DNA from: Struthio camelus
Lineage: Eukaryota > Chordata > Aves > Struthioniformes > Struthionidae
Direction: 5' to 3'
Assembly: GCF_040807025.1 (NCBI RefSeq)
Contig: NC_090944.1
Span: forward strand, 124,983,738 to 125,047,737
Length of the DNA: 64,000 nucleotides
The notes under the pieces are model-generated. The model did no database searches, was not told the DNA's origin, and saw only the letters and a program-made list of their open reading frames with translations. The position numbers and the translations under genes are program-made. This document shows positions 10,801-25,800 of this stretch, piece by piece; the first letter of the stretch is position 1; each line of letters begins with the position of its first letter.

Positions 10801-13800
10801 TGTCCAGCCATCCTGTTAATAAAGTAAACAAGCCAGCCAGAGCCCTACAAACTGTCAACACGGCTTGCTTTTTTCATGCAGACACCCTTTCCTCCTGCAG
10901 CTAATCATTTACACGTCCTGGCCTCTCTGGACTCTTTGTCACTCTCTACCGCAGGCAGTTCTGGTCTGACCTCCCCCCGGGTGGCCCTGAACCTTTCATC
11001 TCTGCCTACATCAGGCTGATCTGGCTGCTTCCTCTTGCTCCTCCCTGCTGCCCTCCTTCCCTTTTCCTGTCCTCTCCACCCCGCTGCATCACCTCTCCTG
11101 CACACAGCATCCTGCACAGCTCCTGCATGACTCATCGCTAACAGAAGCTGGCTCCCTCCCCCACATCCTGCGGCATTCCTGCCTGGAGAGCCTGGAATCT
11201 CCTCCTGGCAGGGGTGAGGCAGCAGTAGGCTGGACTCTGCTCCCTGCTTGGACTCTGCTCCTAGGCTAGGCTAAACCCGCTTGGAAAAGGATGCCCTAAG
11301 CCAGGCCAGCCCCAGTACTGCTTCCCCACTTCTTCCTGCAAAGTGGAACAGCTCTGAAGGGGGCAAACAGCATGATGTTCCCAGCCAGGTGCCTACTCCA
11401 GGCACCTCTGCAATGAACAGACTGGCTGTAAATAAACGTTTGTCTCTCTCCTGGCACCCTTTGCAGGGTGTCCCAACCTGGCTGGAGGTGCCAGGGACTG
11501 CTTGGGGACAGTCATTCCTCAGTCTCTTGCAGGTGTCTGGCAGCTCAGAATAAGGTGTGCTGCACTAGTGGGGGAAACTGCCCTAGAGCTGCTGGTCGCT
11601 GTCGCTAAGCATCTTCCACAAGCCGTTCAATTTGCAATTTCCTCCCAGAAATCACTCAGAATTGTAACAGTTGCATGTTTTTTAGTGCTCTTCTGTTAGC
11701 AGAGGCAGCCTGCATCAGTGCCCAGCATAAGTGCCTTCCTCCCATCAGACAAGTGTCAATAGATTCCCCCTTGTGTTTGTCCTGTGTACAATGGCATCCT
11801 TGTGCTGCAGACACCCCACTGTACAATGCACCCAAATCTACCAGAGAAGTTTTACTTGAAGACTTATCCTGTCTAGTAGTGTAGCATCTATTATATTTAC
11901 ATTCTGTAATGTTCTTTCATACCACTTGTTGCTGGTTTTTTAATTATTTTTTAAGTCTTATATAAGAAATAAACACAAACACTTTGAAACAGTAGAGGAG
12001 GGGGGCTGTGATAAAATTCTTTCAAGCAGCCCAGCTGGAGGAGGAGTGGTGTTACATGGAGAGCTTTTGCTTAGGTTTTCTCAGAAGCCTTGTCTATAAC
12101 TGACAAACAAAACCCACAATCTCTTTTTCTCTCACGCAAGAGCTATCGTGTTGCTTGTGCGTGAAACAAGTAGGTTATTGTTATGGTGCGGCTGTGACCT
12201 AGCATGGGGAGTAAGGACTGTTTCTCAGAAGCACCTCGCTTGCCTGTTACATTTGGTAATGATTATCACTACCTATTTCTTTTCTCTATAACGTTTGCAA
12301 GAGGGGAGACTCTGAAAGATTTAGCTGCAGGGATTCAGTGAATGCCCATCTTTGGGTAGCTCAGGATATATTGTGTCAGACCAAAAGAAAAGCACAAATT
12401 GAGAGCAGAGGAAAGGCTAATTTCAGGTGATTCCAGAGATGTCCGTCTGGGGCCTAACATCTTGTATCACCATCCAGGAGGCTTAAGCTTAGTTTCCAGA
12501 GTCTGTCCAAGTGGCTTGTAACCCAGAAAATGGTTGTTTCAGTGTAGAGAGCTTTCCAGGGAATGGAGCCAATAGTGTTTGCATGATGGTCTACAGATTC
12601 CTCAGTGGGAGAAAAGTAGCTCCTCCTTGTCTCAGCTGCTTCAGGCTACATAGGGGTTACGGTAGCTGCCAGGAAGGTGTTTTGTGATCACCAGCCAGGC
12701 AGGTGGCACACACAAACATTAGCATCAGTCTGATTCTAGTAAGCAGTGACCCACATCTGCAGGAAGATTTGAGCAATCTTCTGCATAGCCTTTAGGGGGA
12801 TAGGACATATCCACCTTAGTACAGAAGATGAGAGGGCTGTTTCCTTTCTTTCTTGGATTATCCATTTCAGGTTATTGGGAACAGTTAAACAGCTTCCATT
12901 TCATCCCCAAGTGGTTCCCATTAAGAGAAGTCATTCTACACAGGACTTGGAAAGCGCTTTGGATGAAAGTTATATGAAAACACATTAGATATCCATGATG
13001 GGGCTAGGGGAAAACACCTCCTCAGGCATTCCTGGAAGTCCTTTCTGGAGTTGTTCTTGCTGCAGTATGCTCTTCATTAACAAGTACCAAGCCAGATGAG
13101 TAGTTGGCATGTGCTGTATATCCTGGCCGTGTAGCTGTTCATTTTGCCTTTAGATCCAGTTGTTACTTTGACCTTTCCCACTGGGAACTGAAGATGCATT
13201 TACAGACGTGGTGTCAGTAGACAATCCAACTGGATGAGCACAAGTTTTTTGTCGTTCCTAAGACTGGATTGAAGTTACCTCTGTTAAAATGGTGAAGGTG
13301 GAAACCCCAAATAAATGAGCACAAGCTTTCATGCAAACGGTCTTATAGTCCCATACGCAGGGACTTATCTTTCCCAATAAGACTCGCCTGAGTGAGCCAG
13401 TACTTATTGCTAAGCACCCTGATCTCAAAATCATGAAAATCCTTTGCCATTCCTTCCTCTCCTTTTTCCCTATCCACTGAATGTACTTGTAGTATCACTG
13501 TAGTTCTGTATTCATCTTCCTACTTTATTTCAAAGATCAGGTCAAAGCAAGGAAAGTACCAGCTATCTACTATCAATAAGCAACATTGCCATATCAAACT
13601 AACCTCTCCATAGCCTGGCAGTCCCCGTGAAACAATCCAGAGCTCGTCACTAGCCTAGGTAGTCCAACACCATCCCGCACCGGGGCTGGACCACTTCTAG
13701 TTCCCTTTCACAAGCCACAGGGATACAGCAGTCTTGGTTCTCAGCACAGGACCAGCAGGAGGAGTCTTTTCTGCAACCCCAGTGATGGCATTTAGCCTCT

Positions 13801-16800
13801 TCGTAGGCCAAATAGAACTGTTGCAAGGAGGCCGCTGGCCCACCCTGAATTTGGCAGGATTAAGCCAGGATATGCTGCTAGCGTCATGTTCAAAGACCCA
13901 CAGCCCCGTGGGTGACTCTTTCCCTGAAATTTACTGCACTGTACTTTCAGAGGGGCTGCTAGAGGCTTAGGAAATAATAAGGAATTTTGTGCTTACTGTG
14001 CCATTTAGCTGATAACAAGTGTTGGGATATACTCTGCCACCCACATGCTTAATTCTCAATATGCTTGAGCGCTTTGTATTGCAAACCTGTATCTGCGTTG
14101 CAGAAGCACCAGGAAGGGAGACTTGAGACTTCGAGAAGCTGGCATTTGAGAGGCTGATTTGGACCGGGGACTAAGCATATTAGTTGGATGAGTCTGCTGA
14201 AATGAGCAGCAGTGAAGCAATTAATATTGGCACCAAAGGCCAGTAAGGTTTCAGGATTAACTCCTTGATTGCAGTAAACTGCTGTTTTTACTTTGCTATG
14301 CAAAGTCTGTTCGAAAGGTCTTAGGGATTAAAATACACAAAATGATCAAACATGATGAGAATCTTTTCCTAGCAGTTGTAATCTTCTCAGTTTCTTAATC
14401 CACCTAAATGAGACAGCTCTAAATGTTGAAATACCAAGTAGAAAAACTACCACAATATTTATCAAATGATTCAGTGACAGCGCTAAAAATACTCTTGCAA
14501 GGAGCTGTACTCTTGAGCTTCTTGATTACACCTGGATCTTTAATACAACCTATTTAGGACTTGGGCAGCTCACATCTCATGTCCACCCCCCCCTTTTTTT
14601 TTTTTTTTCCCTGTAGGTACCTGCTAGAGCAGGATTTTCCAGGGATGAGGATTGGACCGGAGCCTACAACTGACTCCTTCATTGCAGTTATGCAAGGAGA
14701 TGTGGAAGGAATCGTTCCTGGAAACGCGTTGGTTGTGGATCCCAAAAAACCGTTCAGGAAACTCAACGCCTTTGGCAATGCCTTTTTGAACAGGTCAGTA
14801 CTCAAGAACTTAGTTGCTTTGGAATGTAAAGCTAGAACCTAAAGAGCAGTATAGCTAATAATTTAAACAAACAAGGCATTATGCTCTTCCCCTCCCCCGC
14901 ATACACATGGCTGAAGCCATTCCAGTCCTGCTGGGTGCACATCTGTCAGGGCAGACTAACAAAGTGGGCCAACACATAACTTTACTTGAGCATACAAAAC
15001 AAAGACAAAGCGCAGCCTGTTAGCCTCATCCTGTAGGCATCTAGGGTTGAAACATCTTCATGACACTTTACTCTTGCTTGCTTTTACATTCCTAGCTCCT
15101 CCTGTTCTGCAGTCAATTCAGTTCCTTGAACTGAAATAGTCTACTCGGGTGAAGCTACTGAAATCTGTAAAGAACTGGCCCGATTTGCACCTCTCTGTTT
15201 TCTTGCATTTTAGTATTGCTTGGACGCCCCTTTCAGCAAGCCCAGCCTCTCTCCATTTTGATGCTTTATACAAATAACCTCAGATACAAACTGATTACAG
15301 CTCTAACATGTTTCCTGTAAGAAGCTGTATAGCAGGGGATTCGGACAGCAGCCCTGTGACATCAAGAGTGTAACCTCTTCATTCCCTAGACCTAGTCCAG
15401 CCATACTGAGTTTTGGATCTAGGTCTTTCAGGAAGCCAGCAGCACACACCCATATCCTAGATGAGCACAAACTGCTACAACAGGCAGATGGGAACAAGCT
15501 GTCTGACTATGCCTGCTGGTGCTTTCCCTGCTAATGCAGTGTGTGGGAGACATTGCAAACATGGCAGCTGCTCAACTAAACAGCCAGGAAAGCTGGGCTT
15601 TGACTCGCTTTCTAACTTCTAGGCTTTCAGAGTGTCTGTCCAGAAAGTGCAGCATCTCTTACCAGCACTGACCAGAGGAGCGCTGGTGTGGGCTGTGGTG
15701 AGACAGGCAAAGGAAGGGGCATGCAGAGAGGCACAGGGAGAAGCTTGTTGGGATGACAAGGAGTTAGCTGGAGTCATTACTCTGGAAAGAGGCTCACAAT
15801 GCCTTAGGGTGATCCTGGAAGCAACAGCTGGTCACAGTGGAGGCTCCTCGTTCAAATACACCAAAGGTAGTCCTACACCACAAAAACTGAGATGTTTTCA
15901 ACATCTTGCAGGGCCCAGAACATTTACGTCTGGCCAGCAGTCAGGTTGGATCACAGACCACTCCCTACTCCAGGGGAAGGAGGTAATTTGCATTCTGAAA
16001 ATAACAGGCCTCCTGGCTGGAGCAGAGAGATGGTAAATCAAGAAAACATCATTCAGAGCCGCTCTGCTGATAGCCGAGGACAGCCGCAGCTGGCAGATAC
16101 TTCGGCGCAGGGGAGAAGCAACTTGAAGAATAACAAAGCAAGATACAGAGGGCAAAAAGCAAACACATCTGAGTTGGACTGACTGATAGATGCTGAATGC
16201 AGTCTTTCCCCTAGTACAGCCAGGAATCTCTGTGCTCTTACTAGGTGTCCATTAACCTAGTTCACCATATAATGCTGTGCCGTTACTTCCTTCTCCTGCT
16301 CTTCCTTCTTCTGTGAGGAAGGAGCTAGACATGTGCCTGTGAGAGCAGCAGGACAGAGAGGCACACAGTGATTCAGCAGCAGGAGAAGTGCAGCCCTGCT
16401 GGCAATGCAGGGAGGGAGTAGCCAGGACAGCTAATTAACCCCGTTTTCTGCTGACAAATAAAGAAGGGGTAATGCTTTCTGAACTGGCAGAGGAAGACGT
16501 TCTGAGGTCAGCAGCACAAGCATCACAGTGCTGAAGATGCCGATAGTAATACCCAGCTGACTAGGAAATTAAGCACATGCAAGAATTGACTCACAGAGAG
16601 CCAGAAATTTAGCAGATGTAAGTCAGGGTACACCCGCTCAACTGGATCAAGCCACCCCTGCTTACTCCTGTTTATGGGCCTGACTTCTTGGCAAGAAAGA
16701 GTCTGGAGGTGTTGCCGTCTTGCATCCAACTAGCCCGTTGTTGCTGTGTGTGTGCTAAGGCAATGACCTCAGCTAGGAGGCTATGAGCAAGTAAGTCAGA

Positions 16801-19800
16801 GCGGGGAGATGATCTACAGGAGCCACCCCTGTGAGCTAAGATGAGAGCGCGAGCAGGTCTGCGAGCAGGTCTGCTTTAGCCTTCAGTGGTTAAAGGTGAG
16901 GCTTGCCTGTGGGCACCAGCAGAAAGGAACAGAGCAGCACAAAGCAGCATTCATAAAGGGCACACTGGTCTCAGCTGAGAGGTGGCGGTCAACAGCGCTG
17001 TATCCAGCGGGACACAGAGCCTGTTGCCCTGGGCGAGCTGAGTGGAGGAGGAGCAGTAGCGAGGATTCGGCCTCAACTGGTACTGCCTTCCCAGCAGAGA
17101 TTAAGATCTGCTGCCTTCCAGGAAGCAAGGGAAGAGTGGTGCAGTCAGGCTTTGGCTGGGAGACAACAGCTAATAGTGCTGCTTAGATCCTGTCTCCTCC
17201 CTCCCTACTTTCCCAGGAGACAGCCCCTGCCCATACCCAGCTAGCTAAGGCCAGAGATGGGGCTGACAAATAGTCTTGGACTGAAAGGGGGGGATTGCGG
17301 CTCTGCAGTACCATGCTCTGGCTCTGTCTCTTGTCCTTCTCTCCTTGCCCCAGGTACTTCCTGGGTACTGGGAGAAGGGCTTTTCTTCACTCAAATCTGC
17401 TGGCACTGCCCCAGCTCTGGAGAGATCCCAGCAGAGACATTACAGGTTGTACCTTGTATCAGAAGGACTCGTTTGCCTCAAAGGCCTGTAGCAAAGTCAG
17501 GAATTTCAGCCATTACTTTTGTTATCACGTTGGCTTAGTTGATGGTTGCAAGATTCCTCCTGCCTCCACAGTCTTCCTGTCTTCGAAGCTAGCGTAGAGT
17601 CTCTTCAGCTTTTGTGTTGTCAATAGCAGGAGAGACTGTGGATAACAGATTCCTCCATCACCCCCCTGCTCTGCTGGTAGCAGCAGAGAAAGTCTGATTT
17701 GGCACCTTACACTTCCCTTCGCATGGTCCAGAACAGAACTGGGTCATGCTCCCTGAGGTACTGCAGTCCTGCTGGGACAGCAGGAAGACAGCAGCCTTAA
17801 AGACCTTGCCGATAGAGCCAGAATGCGTTTATTACTCACGCTGACCTTGTATCTGAAATCTTCTATGGAATCTCTTCCCTAGAGAAAGGGATGGAAAATC
17901 CCCTTGCCCAAGCCATTTAGTATTAGACCATAAGGAATACTCGGGAATATAACAACGGAGAGCTAACCCAGACTGGCAGGAGAGGGAATAACGTGACCTA
18001 CTGAGCCTTTTGTTCTCTGCTGATAGGCCTGGTATGCAACAGGGAAACCCAGCCAACTGCTGTCTTCTACATGAGGTGTTATGCATTCAGAAGTGCTCCC
18101 TATTGCCACCTGCCAAGCTGTGGCTAGGGGAGGGAGAGGAAGTAAGATTTGGACTGAAATAGCTGCTAGCTTAGGAGAGAAGACACTCATCTAATCCATG
18201 AGGATTCATTCCTGTCAAAATCATCTTGGAGTCATACAGGTAGAAGAGTTGGCATGAGGCTGTAGCATAGCCTGGAGGAGTTCATAGCTCCAGGGACTTC
18301 ATCAGCACCAACTGTAGCACTGCAGGACTCCGTCTGCCTTGACTGCATCTAGCAGCCCTTGTGCCAAGCCTGGGCCTTTATGTGTTTCTGCTGCCTCCCA
18401 CAGGAACATATGCTTTTAAGCCTGGATATCACACCGCATGATTCAAATCTCTCTCTGTGTATATATCTATATATATGTGTGTGTGTGTATATATACATAT
18501 ACATATATATATATATCTCTCTCTCTCTGCCTGGAATACCATCACAGAAAGGGTATCCATGAAATGCTACCAGGAGCCATGTAACCAGATATGCTTCTGC
18601 TGTCCTTTGGGTGTTACCAGCAACTGAAATAGATGAGCTGCAGCTCACTGAGAGCAAATGCAGGGTACTGTTCTTCTGCAGCAAATTGTGCAAGTACAAG
18701 TTGGAGAACAACTAGCTAAGAAGCAATTACACAGAAATGGAGCTGCAGAGCGGGGAGGAGTGAGTTACAAACAATGCAAGTCAACAGTGTCATACTGCGG
18801 TGAAAAAAGCAAACATCTTACTGAGATAAATAAACAGGACTGATGCATGTAAGAGATAATGAGGAATCCACCCACTCTGTTCACCACCGACAAGGTCACA
18901 GCTGGAGTACTACATCAGGCTGGGGCATCACGCCTGAAGAAATATATGGAGCAGTTTGAGAGCATCCAAAAGAAAGCTGCAGAAGTCTTCAGGGATTTAG
19001 GAAACATGAACTACAAAGGGAGGCTGAGAGAAGTGAAAGATGGAAAAAAGTTGTTTTCTTTAGAGGAAAGAGACTGAGGGGAGTCACTATGACAATCCTG
19101 AAATAGGTATCCATTGCTACAAAAGGAGAAAAAAATGAAACTGGTTTCCATGTCTGCTGTGTTCAAGACTAAAAAGAGTTGTTATAGGGAAATGTAGATT
19201 AGACATTAAGAGAAAGATTTTCTATTAGTTAAGTGATAAGACTAGACTCCTGGCAAAGGTTGCCAGATTTTCATCATTCGAGGTTTGAAGAATACTTTAG
19301 ACAAACAGCTATTTGGTCCTGCCTTAAGGCACAGGAATGCATTAGAAAGCCTCTTCAGATCTCATGCTGCCCAGGCTTTAGGATTTCCATGGTGTGAGCA
19401 TAGCCCAATTTGTCTATTTAAAACCGGGGGGGGGGGGGCGGGGGGGGAGGAAACCCTACAACATGACTTTTTTTTTCTTTTTCTTTTTTTTTTGTAAGAC
19501 AAATTATTTTGGTTCACTTACGTTCAGGATCCTGCAGAGGAACACTTAAATGAAAAACAAAAGCACCACTTCTTGCTAAAATCTAACAATCCAAATGTTT
19601 TCATTTGCTGTTTCCACATTGTTTCTCATTAATAATTCCCAATTTGCGGCCAGTGTTGAAGACCTGTCAAAGGTCATGACTAAGATCAGTGTTCCAGAAG
19701 AAGCAAAGGAGAGAAAATGCTCAGTCCTGCCTTTTTTCTTCTTTTTAATCAAGAGTAGCTCCAAGCTTCAGCTGGAGACCTGGTTTTGCAAGTGAGATCA

Positions 19801-22800
19801 GACCCTGGACTGTCCCATACTGCCTGTGATGTTCAGCACGTCAAAAATACTTTTTGCTTTTATTTTAAACGTATTTATTTTTGTGCAGGTTCGTTTGTGC
19901 CCAGCTACCTAATCCTGTACTAGAGAGCATCAGTGTCATTGATACACCAGGAATCCTTTCAGGAGAAAAGCAAAGAATTAGCAGAGGTAAGTAAGTCCCA
20001 AATTCGGTTCTCTTTCCAAAGACAGGAGTGGAAACCAAATGGACTGTATGCGAGTTTTCCCTCAAGCTGTACGTGTTCGAGACAGAAGCACTAGTAGGGG
20101 CCTCTCAGAAGTACAGCACGATGTTACCAGTGTCCCTTTGGACTTGCTTTGCAGTGTGCTATGGAGGACTTCAAACGCTCTCAGGGAAGGCTGTTAACAG
20201 GAACAGCAGTGCCTGTACTAGAATAGGTCCAATATTCCCCAGTCAAACAGATTTTAATCAGAAAATGTCAATTAATCAAAACCTACATGCTTTGCAGAAA
20301 CACTTGCATTTAGCAGCCTACTGATGAAGCACAGGCAAAGCTCTTGTCGCAATCAGCCTGATCCAGAGAGTTTTCTCACACTGTCCAGGCTTCCTAAATT
20401 TGCTGCAGGATTGAGTTGGGTCTGAGAACCACTGGCACCCAGGTTCCTTGTTGCAGTTGGGAATCTAGAAATCCTGGGGACACCAGAAGGATCTCACAAA
20501 TAGCACAGAGTCTCTCAACTGAATATGCATTTGGATTCAAAAGAGCGAGGAGAGAGCAGAGGAAGGTAATGAGCATGCCTACGGTTTTGGAGCCCTTTAT
20601 GCTAATCCCATCTCCACTCACCTTCTGCCTGCAGTATAAATTTGAGGAAAAATCTTACAGAACAATAACTTCAAAAGTGGCTATTTCTCCGTGGTATATC
20701 CCTCAAGTAATATGAGGGCACCAACTCAAAGCCTTTGAGTGTCTCAGGCTGGACCCGCCAAAGCGGGCAACAGTCTTGATGTTTTACCCTAAGATCTCTA
20801 GTCATTTTGTTCCTCTGTAAGGTGGCGGCTGCAGAGCTCACCTTTCTTGCAGGTTCCAGTGATAAAGCTGGTAGCTGTGCATCATTTCATTGAAAGAAAG
20901 TTATGTTCAGGTGCCAAGAGCTGTTATCATATGATAATGACAGACACAGACTCATGTTTGAGAAGATCAAGTCTCATTCACACCACCTATTTGTGATGCA
21001 AAACTGACTCATTTCAAACCTGAAAGAAGTTTTCCTGTCCCTGCTCCAAAATCTCTGCCCAGTTCAAGTCCTGACAAACATTGCAAGAGAGAAGAATCAA
21101 TTCTCCAGATATCTTCATCACTGAACATATCCTCTTGCAAAATGTACTGTCACCTCCTTCTCTTCCTTTTGCAAAATTTCTCCATCAGCCTCCCAGAGGG
21201 CCTTGGTGCCCCCTTCCTACAGCTACACTAGTAAGTGCCAGCAATGCCAGAGCATGCTCATACATAGTTGTACACTGTTATGTAAGTCGGTGGTGCACTT
21301 TGGCCCAAGCGAGCTAACACCTCCCCAAACATCTGAGCATAGCTGAAGGAATGGCACAGGCTGGGGAATGTTCCTTGTAAATGGAGAAGGCCAAAGAGGA
21401 GCCCCGTTTCTCTAAACCTTTGCATGCTGTACCTATCTGTAGGACTGGAGGCCTGTCTTAGCACGTGAGGCCAATTCTTCCCATACAGCTCCGCTGCCTT
21501 GAGTGCAATTAAGTAGATGTGCATTGGCCCTGTGACTACAGGGCCCTGTTGGGTCACTCCACCCTTAGTGCTTTTGCCAGAAGATGAGAAACGTAGATGG
21601 AGATAACTGCCTCCTGCTCAGCCTGCAGTCCAGGAGCTTTCTCTGTTACACTTCGAGCCAGTCAAGGGGTCATTGCATTGTCAACTGGCACAGTTAGAAT
21701 TACAGTATAGGTGAGACCTCACTGCATCACCATGTATATTCAGGACGGCCTGAAGCTGGTCACATGGGCCAGGTCAAATGGATTTTTGAAAGTAACAGGA
21801 CCAGCTCCTCATCTGGTTTAGATCAACGTAGCTTTGTTGAAGCTGGCAGAGCTCCAGTGATTTTTATCTGCAGGGGATCTAGCTCATGGAGCAAAGAGAG
21901 TCAGAAGAGTGCCACGGTGCTTGTGTTTAGGAAGGGCTGCTGCCAGGCATTGGCTTGAGCTTATCTCAAGGAAGCTGATGTTTGAAAGGGAGAGCTCACC
22001 TCCCAGCTTCCACAGAGGAGGAATAGGAAAAAGCAGTGGGGCTGGCTCTTTTTCCCAACAAGCCTGCAAGTCAGCTGCCCTCATTAACAAGTTGGTTTTG
22101 GAGACAGATAGAGCAGTGATGTGGTTTCTAGGCAGAGAACAAGGCAATGCCAAGAACTGCTGACACAACAAAACACTCCTCCCGTTCCATACCTTTTCAG
22201 CCTGCTCAGATTTCACTTGGGAATGAAGCAAGACCTGAGGGAGTCTTACAGAGATTTCCCAGGAGACACTTTTAAGTCTCTTAACAGCTAGGAATAGGGG
22301 AGGAATGGGGATTTTTCCCCATTCGATCAGCTCTTCTTATCCCAACTATTTGTTAGTAACAGGTTTTAACACCCTCCGGCTGGAGTACCTGCGGTACAAG
22401 GTCAGGGAAGGGAGCGAACAGCAGAGCAGCTTCTTTTTGTCATGAATTTGAAGGGGAAAGTAAAGATGAAGGTGTGACAGGCTTTCCTTGTCTGCCTATC
22501 CCATGCGAACCAACAGCATTTCTAAAAAAAAAAAAGGAAATTCCTTTCGATGGCAACATCGGAAGTCTAGTAGGTTCCTTTCCCATCAAGGCAGCAAGAG
22601 CATTCGCTAATCTATATGGTGCCAGCTCAGCGGGATATCATGGTGTCAAAGCTGAGTAGTCCCTCAGAGCTCACTCTGAATCGCAAGGCAATAGTTGTTT
22701 CTGGTATCGCATCCATGGAGCGAGAAAACTGGCTTCCCTGAAATAGATCAAGGACCAAGATCAGGTTTTCTCACCTGTCTGAACTCACCTCTGACTTAAC

Positions 22801-25800
22801 GTTCACTGCCTTGTAGCTGTTGGCCAGGCTAACGTGGCAGAGAACACAATCTCCTCCCTGCTGGGCAGGCAATGCGCAGAAGCGCCAGCATTCCTGTGCT
22901 AGCACTGGTGGCAAGCAGCCTAGTACAGCCAGCAGCAGAGCTGCGAGTCCAAGCATTCCTGCAAGGAATGCCCTCTATTCCCTGACAGACAGAGAGCTCT
23001 GCACTGGCCATTTTCCAGGGCACCGCTACGTGATCCTGACAGCCACCTTCCCCGTATAGAGCAGCCCACGGAGTTTCTCCAGTAGCAGACATGCAGGTTT
23101 AGGCTTGTGAGCAGTCGAAGTCTGTCAGAGCTATCGTCCACATCCCCTAGGCATGCAGTGAGATCACTGGCATGGACACAGCTGCTGCTGCACTCAGAAA
23201 CTGGTAAAGGCAAAGAGCCTAGCCAAGGAGCTGCCTGTAGCAATCTGTCCTACTGAGCTTCCATGGCACCCATGGTGTCACAGCTGCTGTGCTTCAGGAG
23301 TGGAAGCTAGAGCCCTAGGACATCAGGAAGGACATCAGGGCACAAAGCATCCTGCCCTTCACTGCTTCTGTACTCTCCTAGCATGGAGAACGGCTATTTC
23401 TCCTCTGGTCTTTTTCACATGCTGGGGTGGGGATCTATGTCCACATGTAAAGAACTAGTCATTGCATTGCTTCGTCCCTCGCACCAGCTCCTTCTCCTTT
23501 CTTTTATTGTGCGCAGCTGAGTGTAAGGTAACAGCAGGCTGCAGAGATGTCTGTAGCAGGGGAGGTATTTGTGTCAAAGCAGCACAGTTTGGGCTGCTTT
23601 GACCATTTGGTAACAATACAGATGCTATCCATTTGCAAAGCACTGTTCTGGTGTCACATAACGAGCCCTCACCATCCTGCTAGGAGGAAAGACAAGAAAG
23701 AGAGGTCTGCACTGGAATAAATGAGGACAAAGTGGGGAACCTCAGGTCAGGTCATGCAGCACAGCAGAGCCAGAACAGGAGCTAGGGCTGGGTCTTAATT
23801 CATCAATCATCTTGTGCACTCTGCCAAGCTAATTGAGCCAGCTTTGTAGCAGCAGCTCGTGGAGGGCTGATCCTTACACACTCTGCTAACTATCAGTCTC
23901 CAGCTTCTCGCTGGGCTCAACCTACCCACACGTGCCCTGGGCTAAGCAGATGTGATTCTGCCAAGCTCAGCAATGCCATGGCCAAGCTGTATTTGATCCC
24001 TGTTTTAGGGTAGTACTTGAATACATCCTGACCACTTTATCTTCATCCTGTATATATTGTCACTCCCTCTCTTTCCCCTATTAGCAATAAGCACAAGGTC
24101 CTAGCCGGGAGGTGAGGACTGGTAACAGTGTTCGTTAGCTTTCTTTCCAGTAAACACCGTTACATCCTTCTTCCGTCCTTCCACCCATTTCCATTCTGCT
24201 TGCTGCAGTGCAGCCCAAGCTTCCCATAGCCAAGGAAAAATACATGCTAGCTGTGCTCTGTCTCCTAGAAAGGAAGAATTCAGTGACCAACAGCTTCAGC
24301 CCCGGGGATATTTAGTCACTAGCCAGCCTGCCAGTGAAAGCAACAAATGCTAACAGATAACAATCTTGGGCAATTACAGAGCTCTCAGAGTGGAGTTTTG
24401 TCACGTGTGCTAGCAACAGCATAATATACAACTGGAAGCATCTGAGTGGCAGACATTTCAAATATTTGCTATAATATTACCCAGTGATAGCACTTGTTTA
24501 TATTTTGTATTTCACTGTCTGGGAGGATGAAAGTGCACTGGTTAGTTTTGGCTTCCCAGTTCACCCCCGTTACTGCAATGCAATAAAGACTCTGCCAGCT
24601 TGCCTGGTTTTATCACAGTCTCACAAACGTGTAATGTCCCTGCAGGCAAGAGTCAGTTCCTCCAGCCACGCACTTCTGTGCTTCCTTCAAGAGCAAAGTG
24701 AAAACGAGCAGGAAACCTGCACAATTCTTGCCCTTTTTATTCCTAGAAATGTTTGAAGACGTCAGCCTGACTGTAGCCCTCCTGACTTGAACAGCACAAT
24801 GCAAACAAAATCTCAAAGATTATATTTTACTGTCTCATGATTTTTTAGGCCGATCTCATGATTATTTTGGAATGCCAAGCTGTAGTTTTGTTTGGGTTGT
24901 AGGGAAGAAGGGGCTGTCCCCATGATTTTGGCTAGAAATACTGCTTTCAGCAGTTTCACTTTTTCAGACCTGGAAGAGAAAACACTCATACAAAATAAGA
25001 TTAAATAGATAGCTGCACTGATAGAAAGGGCTGTGCATTTATTTTTAATCTTGTTAGCATATAAGCAAGCCCTTGATTTTTGTTACCAAACAAGTCCGAT
25101 TTTTATAACTGCTAGTTTTGTTCATTTTGTTGTCCACTGTGCGCTCCAGAAATGTCCTAGGTTTATCCTTCATCAAGGACAGAGAGTCATGTTCATCAGT
25201 ATCTAAGCAATGTGCATTATTTATGCACATCATATTTTTTCAGTGTCCTGCGTAACAACAGAGGAGGACTATGTTTTCTAGTTATTCGTAGCAGTGATCA
25301 GTTACTGAAGACTCTTACTCCAGATGGCCGTTTCAGGTCAGGTTTTCAAACGTGATCTCTCTCCAGATTCCAAGTATATTTACTGGAAGAACATGGTGCT
25401 GCCCTGCACTAACCTCTCTGGAAAACTTGGCCTCTGAGGTCTCAAAAATCTGACTGTGAACTGTCTTGAGGATTGGCCGAAATACCAAAAAATGCTCAGG
25501 CTATTTGTCACAAACGATAAAGATGTAAAGGTAAAGGGAGGAGGGGACGAGCTCTGCCATGTGCACACAGAAGCTAAACAGGCTATTGTAAGGAAGCTTG
25601 ACTGTTTACAGCTCTCATCAGTTTAATGCCATCAGATTCCAACACGTTTAGTGAGGTTTCTCTTGATTACCACTGACATAAAGCAAGAACCCTGTCAGGC
25701 CCCCAGTCTCTTCCCAATCCTGCAACCATTACAGTAAACAACTTGAAAGCAAGAGACCTTGGTGTACCACTCCTGCTACTAGTTAATGTAAATGTTAGCA

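Larger units (their letters stand above)
14794..19888 (+). other. EHD3 intron 2
   Basis: A 5.1-kb intron, GTCAGT to TTTTGTGCAG. It contains a CR1 LINE fragment (about 18640-19390), a compound dinucleotide repeat (18449-18529), a G-tract followed by a T-rich tract (19426-19493) and a 12-bp tandem duplication (16849-16872). No other gene is recognised. Confidence 0.85.

Noticed and set aside
12360-12560. Possible further CR1-like words in EHD3 intron 1 (around 'gtgtcagaccaaaag')
   Set aside because: Only short similarities. The block order of the CR1 consensus could not be followed.
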